A DNA stretch of 64,000 nt from Streptomyces sp. H27-H1 (GCF_026627445.1 NZ_JAPNLJ010000018.1:62001-126000); one strand, 5' to 3'; positions 49,797 to 58,514 are shown, numbered from the stretch's first letter. Made by a program: numbers and translations. The notes: a model not told the origin generated them from the letters alone.

Positions 49797-51002
49797 ATGA
49801 CCGCGCGCACCCGCCACGCCCTCGCCCTCCTGACCGCCGTGGCGCTGTCGGCCGTCGCCGGCTGCTCCGCCGGCGGGGACGGCGCACCGGCCCGCCTCGC
49901 CGGCGCCCCGTCCGGCCAGGCGCCCTCCGGCGCCCCCGGAGCCAGCACGGCCCCCGCCGCGAAGGGATTCACCCTCGTCGCGAGCGGCGACGTGCTGCCC
50001 CACGAGTCGGTCATCCGGCGGGCGGCCGCCGACTCGGACGGCGACGGCCACGACTTCCGGCCGATGTTCTCCGCGGTCAAGCCCATCGTCTCGGCCGCCG
50101 ACCTGGCCCTCTGCCACATGGAGACCATCTACGGACCGGACGGCGGCCCGTTCACCGGCTACCCCGCCTTCCAGTCCCCGCCCGAGGTCGCCGACGGCCT
50201 GAGGGACGCCGGGTACGACGGCTGTTCCACAGCCTCGAACCACACCCTCGACGGCGGCGGCGACGGTCTGAAGCGCACCCTGGACCGCTTCGACAAGGTG
50301 GGTCTGAAGCATGCGGGTTCGGCCCGTACGCAGGCCGAGGCGGGCACCGTGACGATGTACACGGCGGGCTCCGCGAAGGTCGCGCACCTCGCGTACACGT
50401 ACGACACCAACGGGTACCCGATGCCCGAGGGCCGGCCCTGGGCCGTCAACCTCATGGAACAGGAGAAGATCGTCGCGGACTCGCGGGCGGCCAGGAAGGC
50501 GGGCGCGGACGTGGTCCTCGTCAGCCTCCACTGGGGCACGGAATGGCAGACCGAACCCGACGAGAAGCAGCTCGCGCTCGGCAAGGCGCTGACCGCCTCG
50601 CAGACCGGCGGCCGCCCCGACGTGGACATGATCCTGGGCACGCACGCCCACATCCCGCAGGCCTACGAGAAGGTCAACGGCACCTGGATCGTCTACGGCA
50701 TGGGCGACCAGGTCGCCGGCGAGATGTTCAACTACGGCGGCGCCCGTGACCTGCGCGGCAACTACGGCTCCATCGGCCGCTTCACCTTCGCCCCGCCGGC
50801 CGCCCCCGGGCAGCGCTGGCAGGTCACCAAGGCCGAGTTCGTCCCGCAGATGATGGACCTCGGAGCGGGCCGGGTCGTCAACCTCCCCGCCGCCCTCGCC
50901 GAGCACCCCGGCCGCGAGGACTACGAGGAGGCCCGCGACGAGATCACCGAGGCGGTCCTCGGCCGCGGCGCGGCCAAGGACGGGCTGACGATGGCGAAGT
51001 AG
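49797..51002 (+). CDS. CapA family lipoprotein (metallophosphatase-like)
   Basis: 401 residues. Lipobox LSAVAGC near residue 22, then a Gly/Ala/Pro linker. The CapA/PGA_cap domain is plain: TLVASGDVLPHESVI near 58, LCHMETIYGP near 103, CSTASNHTLDGGGDG near 145, VVLVSLHWGTEW near 240, and ILGTHAHIPQAYEKVNG near 280. These provide the Asp, Glu, Asn-His and His metal ligands. CapA proteins take part in capsule or poly-gamma-glutamate metabolism or act as phosphoesterases; the role here is not shown. ATG at 49797 has AAGGAG upstream at 11-16 nt. Confidence 0.9.
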   Translation: MTARTRHALALLTAVALSAVAGCSAGGDGAPARLAGAPSGQAPSGAPGASTAPAAKGFTLVASGDVLPHESVIRRAAADSDGDGHDFRPMFSAVKPIVSAADLALCHMETIYGPDGGPFTGYPAFQSPPEVADGLRDAGYDGCSTASNHTLDGGGDGLKRTLDRFDKVGLKHAGSARTQAEAGTVTMYTAGSAKVAHLAYTYDTNGYPMPEGRPWAVNLMEQEKIVADSRAARKAGADVVLVSLHWGTEWQTEPDEKQLALGKALTASQTGGRPDVDMILGTHAHIPQAYEKVNGTWIVYGMGDQVAGEMFNYGGARDLRGNYGSIGRFTFAPPAAPGQRWQVTKAEFVPQMMDLGAGRVVNLPAALAEHPGREDYEEARDEITEAVLGRGAAKDGLTMAK

Positions 51003-51041
51003 AGGTAGACCCGAACGGGCGGCCGGACGGCGGCGTTCCCG

Positions 51042-51767
51042 TCAGACCGCGGCGTTCGGACCCTGGGCGGCCTTGACGCCCTGGAGTGCGGTCAGCTTGC
51101 GCACGAAGAGGACGGCCAGCACGGCGGCCACGACGATGACCAGGTCCGCGACGGCGCCGAGGGAGGAGGCGTCGCGGACCGCCGCGGCGCCCACCGCCTT
51201 CCCGTCCTTGTACGAGGCGAGCCCGTCGAGGAACCAGCCGGTCACGCACGCCAGCCACCATGCGACCACCGGGGCGCCCGAGACGGCGCGGTAGGAGCCG
51301 TCGGGCGCGTACTGCGAGCTGGCGTCCCAGGTCTCCCGCGCCGTCCGGTACGGGAAGTAGAGGTTCGCGATCGGGACGAACCACCCGCCGATGGCCCAAC
51401 CGGCGGACTGGCTGAAGCCGTCGGGGCGGAACACCTCGGCATTGCAGCGGACCCGGTGGAACCACACGATGAAGACCACGGCCGTTGCCAGCATCGTGGT
51501 GCTCTGGACGAGTCCGACAAAGGCGTTGAGGTAATCGGTCGCGGCCATACCACTGTGGTCGGTGCCCAGGGGATCGGTGAGCACCTCCTTCATGTGCTGC
51601 CACCTGGTCAGCTTTCCCCAGGCCGAGAGCAGAGCGATCGCCGCTCCCACGGACAGCAACGCGGTCACGGCAGTCGCCGTCCCCTGCGGGGAGCGCAGGA
51701 CCTGGACGGGCTGGGACGGCGGATACGGATACGGCGACGGTGACGGACCGGGCGCGATCGAGGACAT
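51042..51767 (-). CDS. DUF4328 family membrane protein (second copy)
   Basis: 241 residues. A Pro/Tyr-rich N-terminal tail (PSPSPYPYPPSQPVQVL) precedes about five membrane helices. The DUF4328 landmarks repeat those of the protein at 21091: TAVVFIVWFHRVRCNAEVF, GWAIGGWFVPIANLYFPY, and VVAAVLAVLFVRKLTALQ. Function unknown. ATG at 51767 lies after a GTGGGGGGT run. Its leader shares the -10, hairpin and Shine-Dalgarno pattern of the first copy. Confidence 0.88.
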   Translation of the reverse strand: MSSIAPGPSPSPYPYPPSQPVQVLRSPQGTATAVTALLSVGAAIALLSAWGKLTRWQHMKEVLTDPLGTDHSGMAATDYLNAFVGLVQSTTMLATAVVFIVWFHRVRCNAEVFRPDGFSQSAGWAIGGWFVPIANLYFPYRTARETWDASSQYAPDGSYRAVSGAPVVAWWLACVTGWFLDGLASYKDGKAVGAAAVRDASSLGAVADLVIVVAAVLAVLFVRKLTALQGVKAAQGPNAAV

Positions 51768-51851
51768 GACGGAGTACCCCCCACGGGAACATGCGCGACG
51801 TGTGACATGGAATCGGGCAGGCCCATGGGCGGCCCGAGCTGCCCGAACATA
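51768..51851 (-). promoter_or_regulatory. promoter and hairpin leader of the second DUF4328 gene
   Basis: Minus strand: TATGTT (51851-51846) as -10, directly followed by a hairpin whose arms are CGGGCA (51845-51840) and TGCCCG (51819-51814), then ATGTCAC ... CCCGTGGGGGGT ... CGTCATG. The order matches the leader at 21020-21090. Confidence 0.5.
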
Positions 51852-51890
51852 CGTCAGGACCGAGCTCGTCGTCTACGGTGATCAGGTTGC

Positions 51891-51946
51891 GTGGGCAAAC
51901 AGCCGCCACGGGCAGGGTGATGCCCGGGGAAACGGTGGCAGCCCAC
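51891..51946. other. structured inverted-repeat element after the universal stress gene
   Basis: GCCGCCAC (51902-51909) pairs with GTGGCAGC (51935-51942) in 7 of 8 positions, enclosing GGGCA/TGCCC (51910-51914, 51921-51925); GTGGGC (51891-51896) could also pair with GCCCAC (51941-51946). It begins 10 nt after the minus-strand stop of the stress gene, so a terminator is the simplest reading. Confidence 0.45.
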
Positions 51947-51955
51947 CGCCCACCG

Positions 51956-52417
51956 CTACGGAACCACGGTGACCGGCCAGCGCCCGGCCTTCACCAGGCG
52001 GACCGCCACCGAGCCCACGATCCGGTGTCCGGCCTGCTCCGAGGCTCCGACCACCACCGCGTCCGCCGTCAGCTCCTGCGCCGCGCTCACCAGCCCGGCG
52101 TAAGGATCCCCGCGGAAGGTGTGGAACTGCCAGCGGACGTCGTATACGCCCTTCAGCCGCTCCGCGGACTCGCGGATCTCGGCCACCAGCCCCTCCGCGA
52201 TCTCCTCGGTGGTCCCGGACACCGGAGCGCCCAGCGAGGCCCCGGCCGGCATCACCGGCTGGACGTACACCAGCGCCAGCAACGCGTTCTGCCGCCGGGC
52301 CAGCCCCGCCGCGTAGGCGGCCGCACGGAGCGAGGACTCCGACCCGTCCACCCCGGCGAGGATCACCTTCGGGCCGTCGGTACCGCGCTCGAATCCCGTA
52401 CTCACTTGCTCTGTCAC
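51956..52417 (-). CDS. universal stress protein (UspA family)
   Basis: 153 residues from GTG at 52417 (149 from GTG at 52405; the Shine-Dalgarno evidence does not decide). KVILAGVDGSESSLRAAAYA opens the domain; ALVYVQPVMPAG follows. The ATP-loop region reads DAVVVGASEQAGHRIVGSVA, lacking the G-x2-G-x9-G-S/T signature of the copy at 17974, so ATP binding is doubtful. The C-terminus is RWPVTVVP. It is divergent from lysX with 60 nt between starts, suggesting shared stress control with that membrane-lipid enzyme. Confidence 0.9.
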   Translation of the reverse strand: MTEQVSTGFERGTDGPKVILAGVDGSESSLRAAAYAAGLARRQNALLALVYVQPVMPAGASLGAPVSGTTEEIAEGLVAEIRESAERLKGVYDVRWQFHTFRGDPYAGLVSAAQELTADAVVVGASEQAGHRIVGSVAVRLVKAGRWPVTVVP

Positions 52418-52477
52418 CCTTCCGAGGCTAACCCGCTCACCGCGCGAAGCGGAGCGGCCCTCCCTACAGTGCGAACC

Positions 52478-55400
52478 ATGAGTGCCACCGTGGAGGAGAC
52501 GCGCGGGACGCGCGGCAGCCGCAGCCGCTTCCTGAACCGGGTGCCCGACGCCTTCGGCGCGTTCTTCGGAACGCTCGGGCTGCTCTGCTCCCTGCTGTCG
52601 CTCTCCCCGACGCTGCGCAGACTGCTGCGGCACGTCGTGCGCTTCCTCGACGCCATCGTGGTGCCGGTCAGCGCCAACCTCGCCTACGCCGTCTTCCTCT
52701 TCCTGCTCGCCGCGGCACTCGGCATGCGCAAGAAGGTCGCCTGGTGGATCGTCGTCACCTATTTGGCCCTGCTGCTCCTGACCGACGTGCTGATCATCGC
52801 CGACGAGGAGTACTGGGTCGGCTTCTCCTCCATGGCCATCGCGGTCGCCGCCCTCGTGATCCTGATCGCCGCCCGCAAGGAGTTCAACGCCGCCTCCCGG
52901 CCCGGGGCCCTGTGGCGGGCCATGCTCGTGCTCGGTCTCGGCCTGCTCGCAGCCGTCTTCCTCGGCTGGGGGCTGGTCGCGGTGTTCCCCGGGAACCTGC
53001 CCAGGGGGCAATGGCTGGACTGGGCCGCCAAGCAGGTCTTCGGCGGGCTGTTCTCGGCCCGCCAGTTCGACGGCCACCCGCCCAGACCCCTGTACTTCCT
53101 GCTCGGCCTCTTCGGCGCCCTCGCCCTGCTGAACGCGGCCGCCACCCTCTTCCGGTCCCAGCGGCTGACCGCCGCCCTGCACGGGGACGAAGAGCCCCGC
53201 ATCCGGGCTCTGCTGGGCGCCTACGGGCGGGGCGACTCCCTCGGCTACTTCGCCACCCGGCGCGACAAGGCCGTCGTGTTCGCCCCGAACGGCAAGGCCG
53301 CCGTCACCTACCGGGTCGAGGCCGGTGTCTGCCTCGGCAGCGGCGACCCCGTCGGCGACCCGGCCGCGTGGACACCCGCCATCGACGCCTGGCTCGCCGT
53401 CGCCCGCCGCTACGGCTGGCAGCCCGCGGTCATGGGCGCCTCCGAGGACGGGGCGACCGCGTACGCCCGCTCCGGGCTCGGCGCCCTCCAGCTCGGCGAC
53501 GAGGCCATCCTGCAGGTGGCCCGCTTCGACCTCGACGGACGCGATATGCGCGTCACTCGCCAGGCCGTCAACCGGGTCAAGCGCACCGGAGCGAGCACTG
53601 TCATCCGCCGCCACTGCGCCCTCTCCGAGGACGAGATGCAGATGATCGTGGACCGGGCCGACAAATGGCGCGACACCGAGACCGAACGCGGCTTCTCCAT
53701 GGCCCTCGACCGGCTCGGGGACTCGGCCGACGGGGACTGCCTGCTCGTGGAGGCCTTCGACGACAAGGGCCAGCTGACCGCCCTGCTCTCCTTCGTGCCC
53801 TGGGGCAAGGACGGCATCTCCCTCGACCTGATGCGCCGGGACCGGGCCGCCCCCAACGGGGTCATGGAGTTCATGGTCGCCGAGCTGTGCGCCGCGGCCC
53901 CGGGCCTGGGCGTGCGCCGGATCTCCCTGAACTTCGCCGTCTTCCGCTCCGCCTTCGAGGAGGGCGGCCGGATCGGCGCCGGTCCCGTCCTGAAGGTCTG
54001 GCGCAAACTGCTGCTCTTCTTCTCCCGCTGGTGGCAGCTGGAGGCGCTGTACCGCTCGAACGTCAAGTACGGCCCCGAGTGGTACCCGCGGTTCCTCTGC
54101 TTCCAGGACGCCGGCTCGCTCGCCCGGGTCAGCCTCGCCTCCGGCATCGCCGAGGGCTTCGTCTCCGTGCCGAGCATGCGCACCCTGTGGGGCAACGGCC
54201 ATCCGCGCGGGCTCACCGCCCCCGCCACCACCGTGGGCCTGCCGTCCATCGAATCCCTCGGGCTGGAATCCGTGGGGGAGGAGGAGGGGGGCGACGGGCG
54301 AACCGAGCGGATGCCCGAACAGGTCCGGGTCCGGCACGACAAGCTGGAGCGGATCCGGGCCGCCGGCACCGATCCGTACCCCGTAGGCATCCGGCAGCGC
54401 ACCCACACGGTGGCCGAGCTGAAGGCCGCGCACCCCGGCCATCCGCCCGGCGCCCGTACCGGCTCGCCGGTCACCGTCGCCGGACGCGTGATGGTCGTAC
54501 GCGACCTCGGCGGCGTGGTGTTCGCCGTCCTGCGGGACTGGTCGGGGGACATCCAGCTGATGTTCACCCGCGACGAGGCGGGCACCGCCGTGCTCGACAC
54601 CTTCACCTCCCAGGTCGACTTCGGCGACCACGTCGTCGCGAGCGGCGAGGTCGGCGCGAGCAAGAGCGGCGAACTGTCGGTGGTCGTCGACTCCTGGCAG
54701 CTCACCGGCAAGTGCCTGCGCCCGCTGCCCGACAAGCGCAAGGGCCTCGCAGACCCGGAGGCCCGGGTCCGGCGCCGCTACCTCGACCTGGTCGCCAGCC
54801 CCGAGGCGCGCGACGTCGTACGCGCCCGCTCCAGCGCGGTCCAGGCCCTGCGGCAGGGACTGCTGGACCGGGGCTACCTGGAGGTCGAGACCCCGATGCT
54901 CCAGCAGATCCACGGCGGGGCCAACGCCCGGCCGTTCCGCACCCACATCAACGCCTACGACCTCGACCTCTACCTGCGCATCGCGCCCGAGCTGTACCTG
55001 AAGCGGCTGTGCGTGGGCGGCATGGAGAAGGTCTTCGAGATGGGCCGCACCTTCCGCAACGAGGGAGTCTCCTACAAGCACAACCCCGAGTTCACGATGC
55101 TGGAGGCCTACCAGGCGTTCGCCGACTACGACGTCATGCTCGACCTGACCCGCGAGCTGATCCAGGGCGCCGCCACGGCCGCCTTTGGATCGCCCGTCGC
55201 ACACAAGGCCGGACCGGACGGAAAGCTCGTCGTCCACGACATCTCCGGGCCCTGGCCGGTCAAGACGATGTACGGGGCGATCAGCGAGGCACTGGGCGAA
55301 GAGGTCGACGCCGACACCGAGGAGTACGTCCTGCGCCGGCTGTGCGACCGGGCGGCCGTGCCGCACACGCCCGACAACACGCGGGGCGACGTGGTCCTGG

Positions 55401-55792
55401 AGATGTACGAGCGGCTGGTGGAGGAGCGGACCAAGCTGCCCACCTTCTACAAGGACTTCCCGACCGACGTCTCACCGCTCACCCGGCAGCACCGCAAGGA
55501 CCCCCGGCTCGCGGAGCGCTGGGACCTGGTGGCCTTCGGCACCGAACTGGGCACCGCCTACTCGGAGCTGACCGACCCGGTCGAGCAGCGGCGCCGGCTC
55601 ACCGCGCAGTCCCTGCTGGCGGCGGGCGGCGACCCGGAGGCGATGGAGATCGACAACGACTTCCTGGACGCGCTGGAGTACGCGATGCCGCCGACCGGCG
55701 GGCTGGGCATCGGCGTGGACCGGCTCGTCATGTTCCTCACGGGGCTGACGATCCGGGAGACGCTGCCGTTCCCGCTGGTGCGGCGCGGCTGA
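52478..55792 (+). CDS. lysX: bifunctional lysylphosphatidylglycerol synthetase / lysyl-tRNA synthetase
   Basis: 1104 residues. Residues 1-~240 hold six or so membrane helices, ~250-590 the MprF-like synthetase domain (FATRRDKAVVFAPNGKAAVT, SFVPWGKDGISLDLMRRD), then an OB-fold domain (GRVMVVRDLGGVVFAVLRD) and a class II LysRS core (RYLDLVASPEARDVV; KRLCVGGMEKVFEMGRTFRNE; GLGIGVDRLVMFLTG). It charges tRNA with lysine and transfers lysine to phosphatidylglycerol, making membranes less negative and resistant to cationic peptides. ATG at 52478 has no Shine-Dalgarno; TACAGT at 52465-52470 suggests leaderless start. Confidence 0.95.
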   Translation: MSATVEETRGTRGSRSRFLNRVPDAFGAFFGTLGLLCSLLSLSPTLRRLLRHVVRFLDAIVVPVSANLAYAVFLFLLAAALGMRKKVAWWIVVTYLALLLLTDVLIIADEEYWVGFSSMAIAVAALVILIAARKEFNAASRPGALWRAMLVLGLGLLAAVFLGWGLVAVFPGNLPRGQWLDWAAKQVFGGLFSARQFDGHPPRPLYFLLGLFGALALLNAAATLFRSQRLTAALHGDEEPRIRALLGAYGRGDSLGYFATRRDKAVVFAPNGKAAVTYRVEAGVCLGSGDPVGDPAAWTPAIDAWLAVARRYGWQPAVMGASEDGATAYARSGLGALQLGDEAILQVARFDLDGRDMRVTRQAVNRVKRTGASTVIRRHCALSEDEMQMIVDRADKWRDTETERGFSMALDRLGDSADGDCLLVEAFDDKGQLTALLSFVPWGKDGISLDLMRRDRAAPNGVMEFMVAELCAAAPGLGVRRISLNFAVFRSAFEEGGRIGAGPVLKVWRKLLLFFSRWWQLEALYRSNVKYGPEWYPRFLCFQDAGSLARVSLASGIAEGFVSVPSMRTLWGNGHPRGLTAPATTVGLPSIESLGLESVGEEEGGDGRTERMPEQVRVRHDKLERIRAAGTDPYPVGIRQRTHTVAELKAAHPGHPPGARTGSPVTVAGRVMVVRDLGGVVFAVLRDWSGDIQLMFTRDEAGTAVLDTFTSQVDFGDHVVASGEVGASKSGELSVVVDSWQLTGKCLRPLPDKRKGLADPEARVRRRYLDLVASPEARDVVRARSSAVQALRQGLLDRGYLEVETPMLQQIHGGANARPFRTHINAYDLDLYLRIAPELYLKRLCVGGMEKVFEMGRTFRNEGVSYKHNPEFTMLEAYQAFADYDVMLDLTRELIQGAATAAFGSPVAHKAGPDGKLVVHDISGPWPVKTMYGAISEALGEEVDADTEEYVLRRLCDRAAVPHTPDNTRGDVVLEMYERLVEERTKLPTFYKDFPTDVSPLTRQHRKDPRLAERWDLVAFGTELGTAYSELTDPVEQRRRLTAQSLLAAGGDPEAMEIDNDFLDALEYAMPPTGGLGIGVDRLVMFLTGLTIRETLPFPLVRRG

Positions 55793-55883
55793 GGGGCGGG
55801 GCAGACGGGCGGGGGAGACCGGCGGGAGCGACCGGCCGGACTGCTCCGAGAGGGTGAGCGGCAGGGGGCACGTCCGCGCCTCT

Positions 55884-55903
55884 CGACATCTGCGGCGATG
55901 TCG
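55884..55903. promoter_or_regulatory. inverted repeat before the polysaccharide deacetylase gene
   Basis: CGACATC (55884-55890) and GATGTCG (55897-55903) are perfect 7-bp arms 6 nt apart, 16 nt before the ATG. An operator overlapping the promoter/leader is likely. Confidence 0.4.
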
Positions 55904-55919
55904 TTGATACGTAGTAGTA

Positions 55920-56828
55920 ATGAAAAATGACGAGCCGACAGTAGGGCGACGCGTGCTCCTGCGCTCCGCCGTCTTCCTCGGAGTCGCAGCCGCCGCAGGG
56001 ATGCTGACGGGCGGCGAAGCCGATCCGCCGACGCCCGGCGCCGGGGCCGCGGCAGGACCCGGCGCCGGGCTCGGAGCGAGCGGAGCCGCAGGGCCCGGGC
56101 CCCTCACCGGAGCACCCGCCGGGCGTCCGCAGTTCCCGCGCGGATCTCCGTACCGGCTCCAGCCGATCACCTCCGAGGGGACCCCGGAGCGCGCGCCCGT
56201 GGCGAGACCCGCGGTACGGACCCGGCCGATCCTGGAACTGCCGGCCGACGCGCGCACGGCGAGCGCCATGACCCTCACCTTCGACGACGGCCCGGACCCC
56301 CGCTACACCCCGGCCATCCTGGACACCCTCGCGCGTTACGGCGTCCGGGCCATGTTCTTCGTCTGCGGGGAGATGGCGGTGGACAACCAGGACCTGCTGC
56401 GCAGGATGGTGGCCGAGGGACACGTCATCGGCAATCACACCTGGACCCATCCGCTGATCACCAAGCTGAGCCGGCCGGCCCTGGCCTCCGAGATCGGCCG
56501 CACGAGCGAGGTCGTACAACAGGCCGTAGGCACGGCTCCGTTGTGGTTCCGGGCGCCCTACGGGGCATGGAACCGGGCCGCCTTCGAGATCGGCGCGGAA
56601 CTCGGCATGGAGCCGCTCGCCTGGACCGTGGACACCCTGGACTGGACGGAGCCCGGCACCTCCGTGATCGTGTCGCGGGCACTGAAGGGGGCCGCACCCG
56701 GGGTGATCGTGCTGAACCACGACGCGGGCGGCAACCGCTCACAGAGCGTGCAGGCGCTGGCGAGCTACCTGCCGCAACTGCTCGGACGGGGATTCCGGAT
56801 GGTGCTGCCGGAACTGCCGCCGCGCTGA
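55920..56828 (+). CDS. Tat-exported polysaccharide deacetylase (NodB fold)
   Basis: 302 residues. VGRRVLLRSAVFLGVAAAAG near residue 8 is a twin-arginine signal, followed by a Gly/Pro/Ala linker. The NodB motifs are MTLTFDDGPDPRY (~118), GNHTWTHPLI (~178, metal His pair), FRAPYGAWN (~212), and LNHDAGGN near 268 for the last His. It should deacetylate N-acetyl sugars of peptidoglycan or another wall polymer. ATG at 55920 has no clear Shine-Dalgarno. It lies between lysX and the class F sortase gene in an envelope-themed block. Confidence 0.93.
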   Translation: MKNDEPTVGRRVLLRSAVFLGVAAAAGMLTGGEADPPTPGAGAAAGPGAGLGASGAAGPGPLTGAPAGRPQFPRGSPYRLQPITSEGTPERAPVARPAVRTRPILELPADARTASAMTLTFDDGPDPRYTPAILDTLARYGVRAMFFVCGEMAVDNQDLLRRMVAEGHVIGNHTWTHPLITKLSRPALASEIGRTSEVVQQAVGTAPLWFRAPYGAWNRAAFEIGAELGMEPLAWTVDTLDWTEPGTSVIVSRALKGAAPGVIVLNHDAGGNRSQSVQALASYLPQLLGRGFRMVLPELPPR

Positions 56829-56877
56829 GGGTCCGCACCCTCGGAGCGGCGGCGCCGTCCGTCGTCCTGCCGGTCGG

Positions 56878-57567
56878 TCAGCGGGCCTCCACCATCCGCG
56901 CGAACACGACGACGTTGCCGTCGTAGCCGCGCCCCTTCGAGTAGCCGCCGCCGCACGTGATCACCCGGAGTTCCGGGTGCCCGGTGTCCCCGTACACCCG
57001 GGCTCCGGGGAACGTGCTCTTGGAGAAGACCTCCACTCCGTACACCTCGAACACCGCCGTGCGCCCGTCGTAGCGCGCCACCTCGATGCGGCTGCCCTTC
57101 TGGACCGAGCCCAGGCCGTAGAAGACCGCGGGGCCCTGTGCGTTGTCCACGTGGCCCACGAGCACCGCAGAACCCTGCTGGCCCGGCGAAATGCCGTTGA
57201 GGTACCAGCCGGCCAGGTTCTTGTCCTGCGGGGGCGGCGCGTCGATCCAGCCCTGTGCGTCGAGGCCGACCGTCATCACCGGTGCGTCCACGCTGATCGA
57301 CGGGATCCGGATGCGCTGCACCGACGAGTGGTCCAGCACCTCCATGTCCGGCGGCGGCGTGGGCGGCTCGGCCGGAGCCTGGTCGCCCTGTGGCCCGATC
57401 GCGGCCCCGGCCGGTGCGCCGACCGCAGCCGCCGCGGCCGGCTGCGGGGGTCCGCCGCCGGCCTCGGCTCCGTTTCGCATCATGGCGAGGCCGGTGAGCA
57501 TGACCAGCGCGATCGCACCCCAGGGGGAGCGCCTCCTCGATGGCCTCTCACTCTCGTCCTCGGTCAT
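56878..57567 (-). CDS. class F sortase
   Basis: 229 residues. A short cytoplasmic head (SERPSRRRSPW) and one membrane helix (~17-34) precede a Pro/Ala-rich linker and the sortase barrel. Catalytic residues: His in VGHVDN (~142), Cys in LRVITCGGGY (~208) and Arg in KGRGYDGN (~218). IRIPSISVDAPVMTVGLD opens the domain. Class F enzymes are short actinobacterial sortases with few known substrates. ATG at 57567 has GGGAG 4 nt upstream. Two proteins with a shared C-terminal motif follow at 57921 and 58572. Confidence 0.93.
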   Translation of the reverse strand: MTEDESERPSRRRSPWGAIALVMLTGLAMMRNGAEAGGGPPQPAAAAAVGAPAGAAIGPQGDQAPAEPPTPPPDMEVLDHSSVQRIRIPSISVDAPVMTVGLDAQGWIDAPPPQDKNLAGWYLNGISPGQQGSAVLVGHVDNAQGPAVFYGLGSVQKGSRIEVARYDGRTAVFEVYGVEVFSKSTFPGARVYGDTGHPELRVITCGGGYSKGRGYDGNVVVFARMVEAR

Positions 57568-57920
57568 GGCTCTCCCTTCCCGACGCGGGGGTCCCGACCC
57601 GCGTTCCTGTCCCACCCCTTCACGCCCTACTTCACGCACGCTAAGGCGGTGGGCGTGGGACGGCGATCGGGGAGGGGCGAACGGGTGGTGGGGCCGGAAG
57701 GGGTGCGCCCATCCAGGTAATCGTCACATAAATGCCTGACGGGTCGTGACCTGCGGATCCGTCAGCAAACGCTTCCGCGCATCGGCGTGTCGCTCAACCT
57801 TGCGGCCCAAAGGTGGAAATGCGCTGGTTGCGGACCGGGCCGAGGGTTCGTGATGGGAGGCGTTCTCGTCGATCTGCCCGGGCCACCGGTCCCGGGGCGC
57901 TTCCCGCTGGAGGTTCCACC
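57568..57920. other. 353-nt intergenic region between sortase and secreted-protein genes
   Basis: No coding frame here is convincing. GATTACCTGGATGG-type A/T-richer sequence near 57715-57735 (TAATCGTCACATAAATGC) is the likely promoter area. CTGACGG (57736-57742) and CCGTCAG (57759-57765) are perfect 7-bp arms around 16 nt, a candidate regulator site. CTGGAGG at 57908-57914 is the Shine-Dalgarno of the next gene. Confidence 0.45.
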
Positions 57921-58436
57921 ATGCGTGCTTTCCGCGCTCTTACCGTGACCGCGGCGGCCACCTGCGCCGCCATCGCTCTCAGTGCTCCATTCGCCTCCGC
58001 GAACCCCGCGGGCGGCCCGCCCTCGGGCGGCAACGGCGGGCCCAGCAACGTCACGGTCAACCCGTACTCCGTGCACCAGGGCTCCACGATGCAGGTCAGC
58101 GCGGCCGGCTGCGGCCACGGCGGCATCGTCTTCTCGCACGGCAACTTTCCGCAGACGAACCTGTCGGCCGGCTCCATCGGCTTCGCGACCGTCCGGATCT
58201 TCAACCACGCCTCGCCCGGGCACCAGACGCTGTCGGTCAAGTGCCACGACAACAGTCTGGTCGCCACGCACCGCTTCACGATCCTCGACGGCCGCGGCGC
58301 CCAGGGCGGCATCGGCGGCTCGCTGGGTCCGTCCGCCACCGAGACCGCCATCGGCGCGAGCCTCGTCGGCGCCGCGGCCCTCGGTGCCGGTGCCCACGTG
58401 ATGCGTCGTCGGCGCCCGATCAGCGGCCGGGCCTGA
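57921..58436 (+). CDS. secreted surface protein with C-terminal GG-I-GGS motif and membrane helix
   Basis: 171 residues. Signal peptide (~1-28, cut near ASA-NP). The mature part has an Ig-like beta character (NVTVNPYSVHQGSTMQVSAA, FATVRIFNHASPGHQTL) with two Cys (AAGCGHGG, SVKCHDN). The end is GGIGGSLGPSATET, a hydrophobic run (AIGASLVGAAALGAGAHV) and MRRRRP: a cell-wall-sorting-signal layout with no LPxTG. ATG at 57921 has CTGGAGG. It and the protein at 58572 share this layout and flank a convergent palindrome; both lie beside a class F sortase. Confidence 0.8.
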   Translation: MRAFRALTVTAAATCAAIALSAPFASANPAGGPPSGGNGGPSNVTVNPYSVHQGSTMQVSAAGCGHGGIVFSHGNFPQTNLSAGSIGFATVRIFNHASPGHQTLSVKCHDNSLVATHRFTILDGRGAQGGIGGSLGPSATETAIGASLVGAAALGAGAHVMRRRRPISGRA

Positions 58437-58464
58437 CCGGCCGACCTCCCCGGTCGGCCCGGAC

Positions 58465-58514
58465 AACCGCCGGTCGCCCCGTGTCCTGGCCAGGACACGG
58501 GGCGACCGGCGGTT
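58465..58514. terminator. 50-nt perfect palindrome, bidirectional terminator
   Basis: Two 25-nt arms, 58465-58489 and 58490-58514, are fully complementary with no spacer; CCGTGTCCTGG|CCAGGACACGG is its centre. It lies between the convergent stops of the two secreted-protein genes, and a smaller hairpin (GGCCGACC/GGTCGGCC) precedes it. Confidence 0.85.

Noticed and set aside
49609..49800. ORF between the sigma factor and CapA genes
   Set aside because: Arg/Ser-rich translation with no start support; it covers the CapA promoter.
51878..51960. Cobalamin- or ydaO-like riboswitch suggested by GGGTGATGCCC-type sequence
   Set aside because: The stems are explained by a simple nested hairpin after a stop codon on the minus strand, no conserved riboswitch core is present, and no aptamer-controlled gene lies downstream in the right direction.
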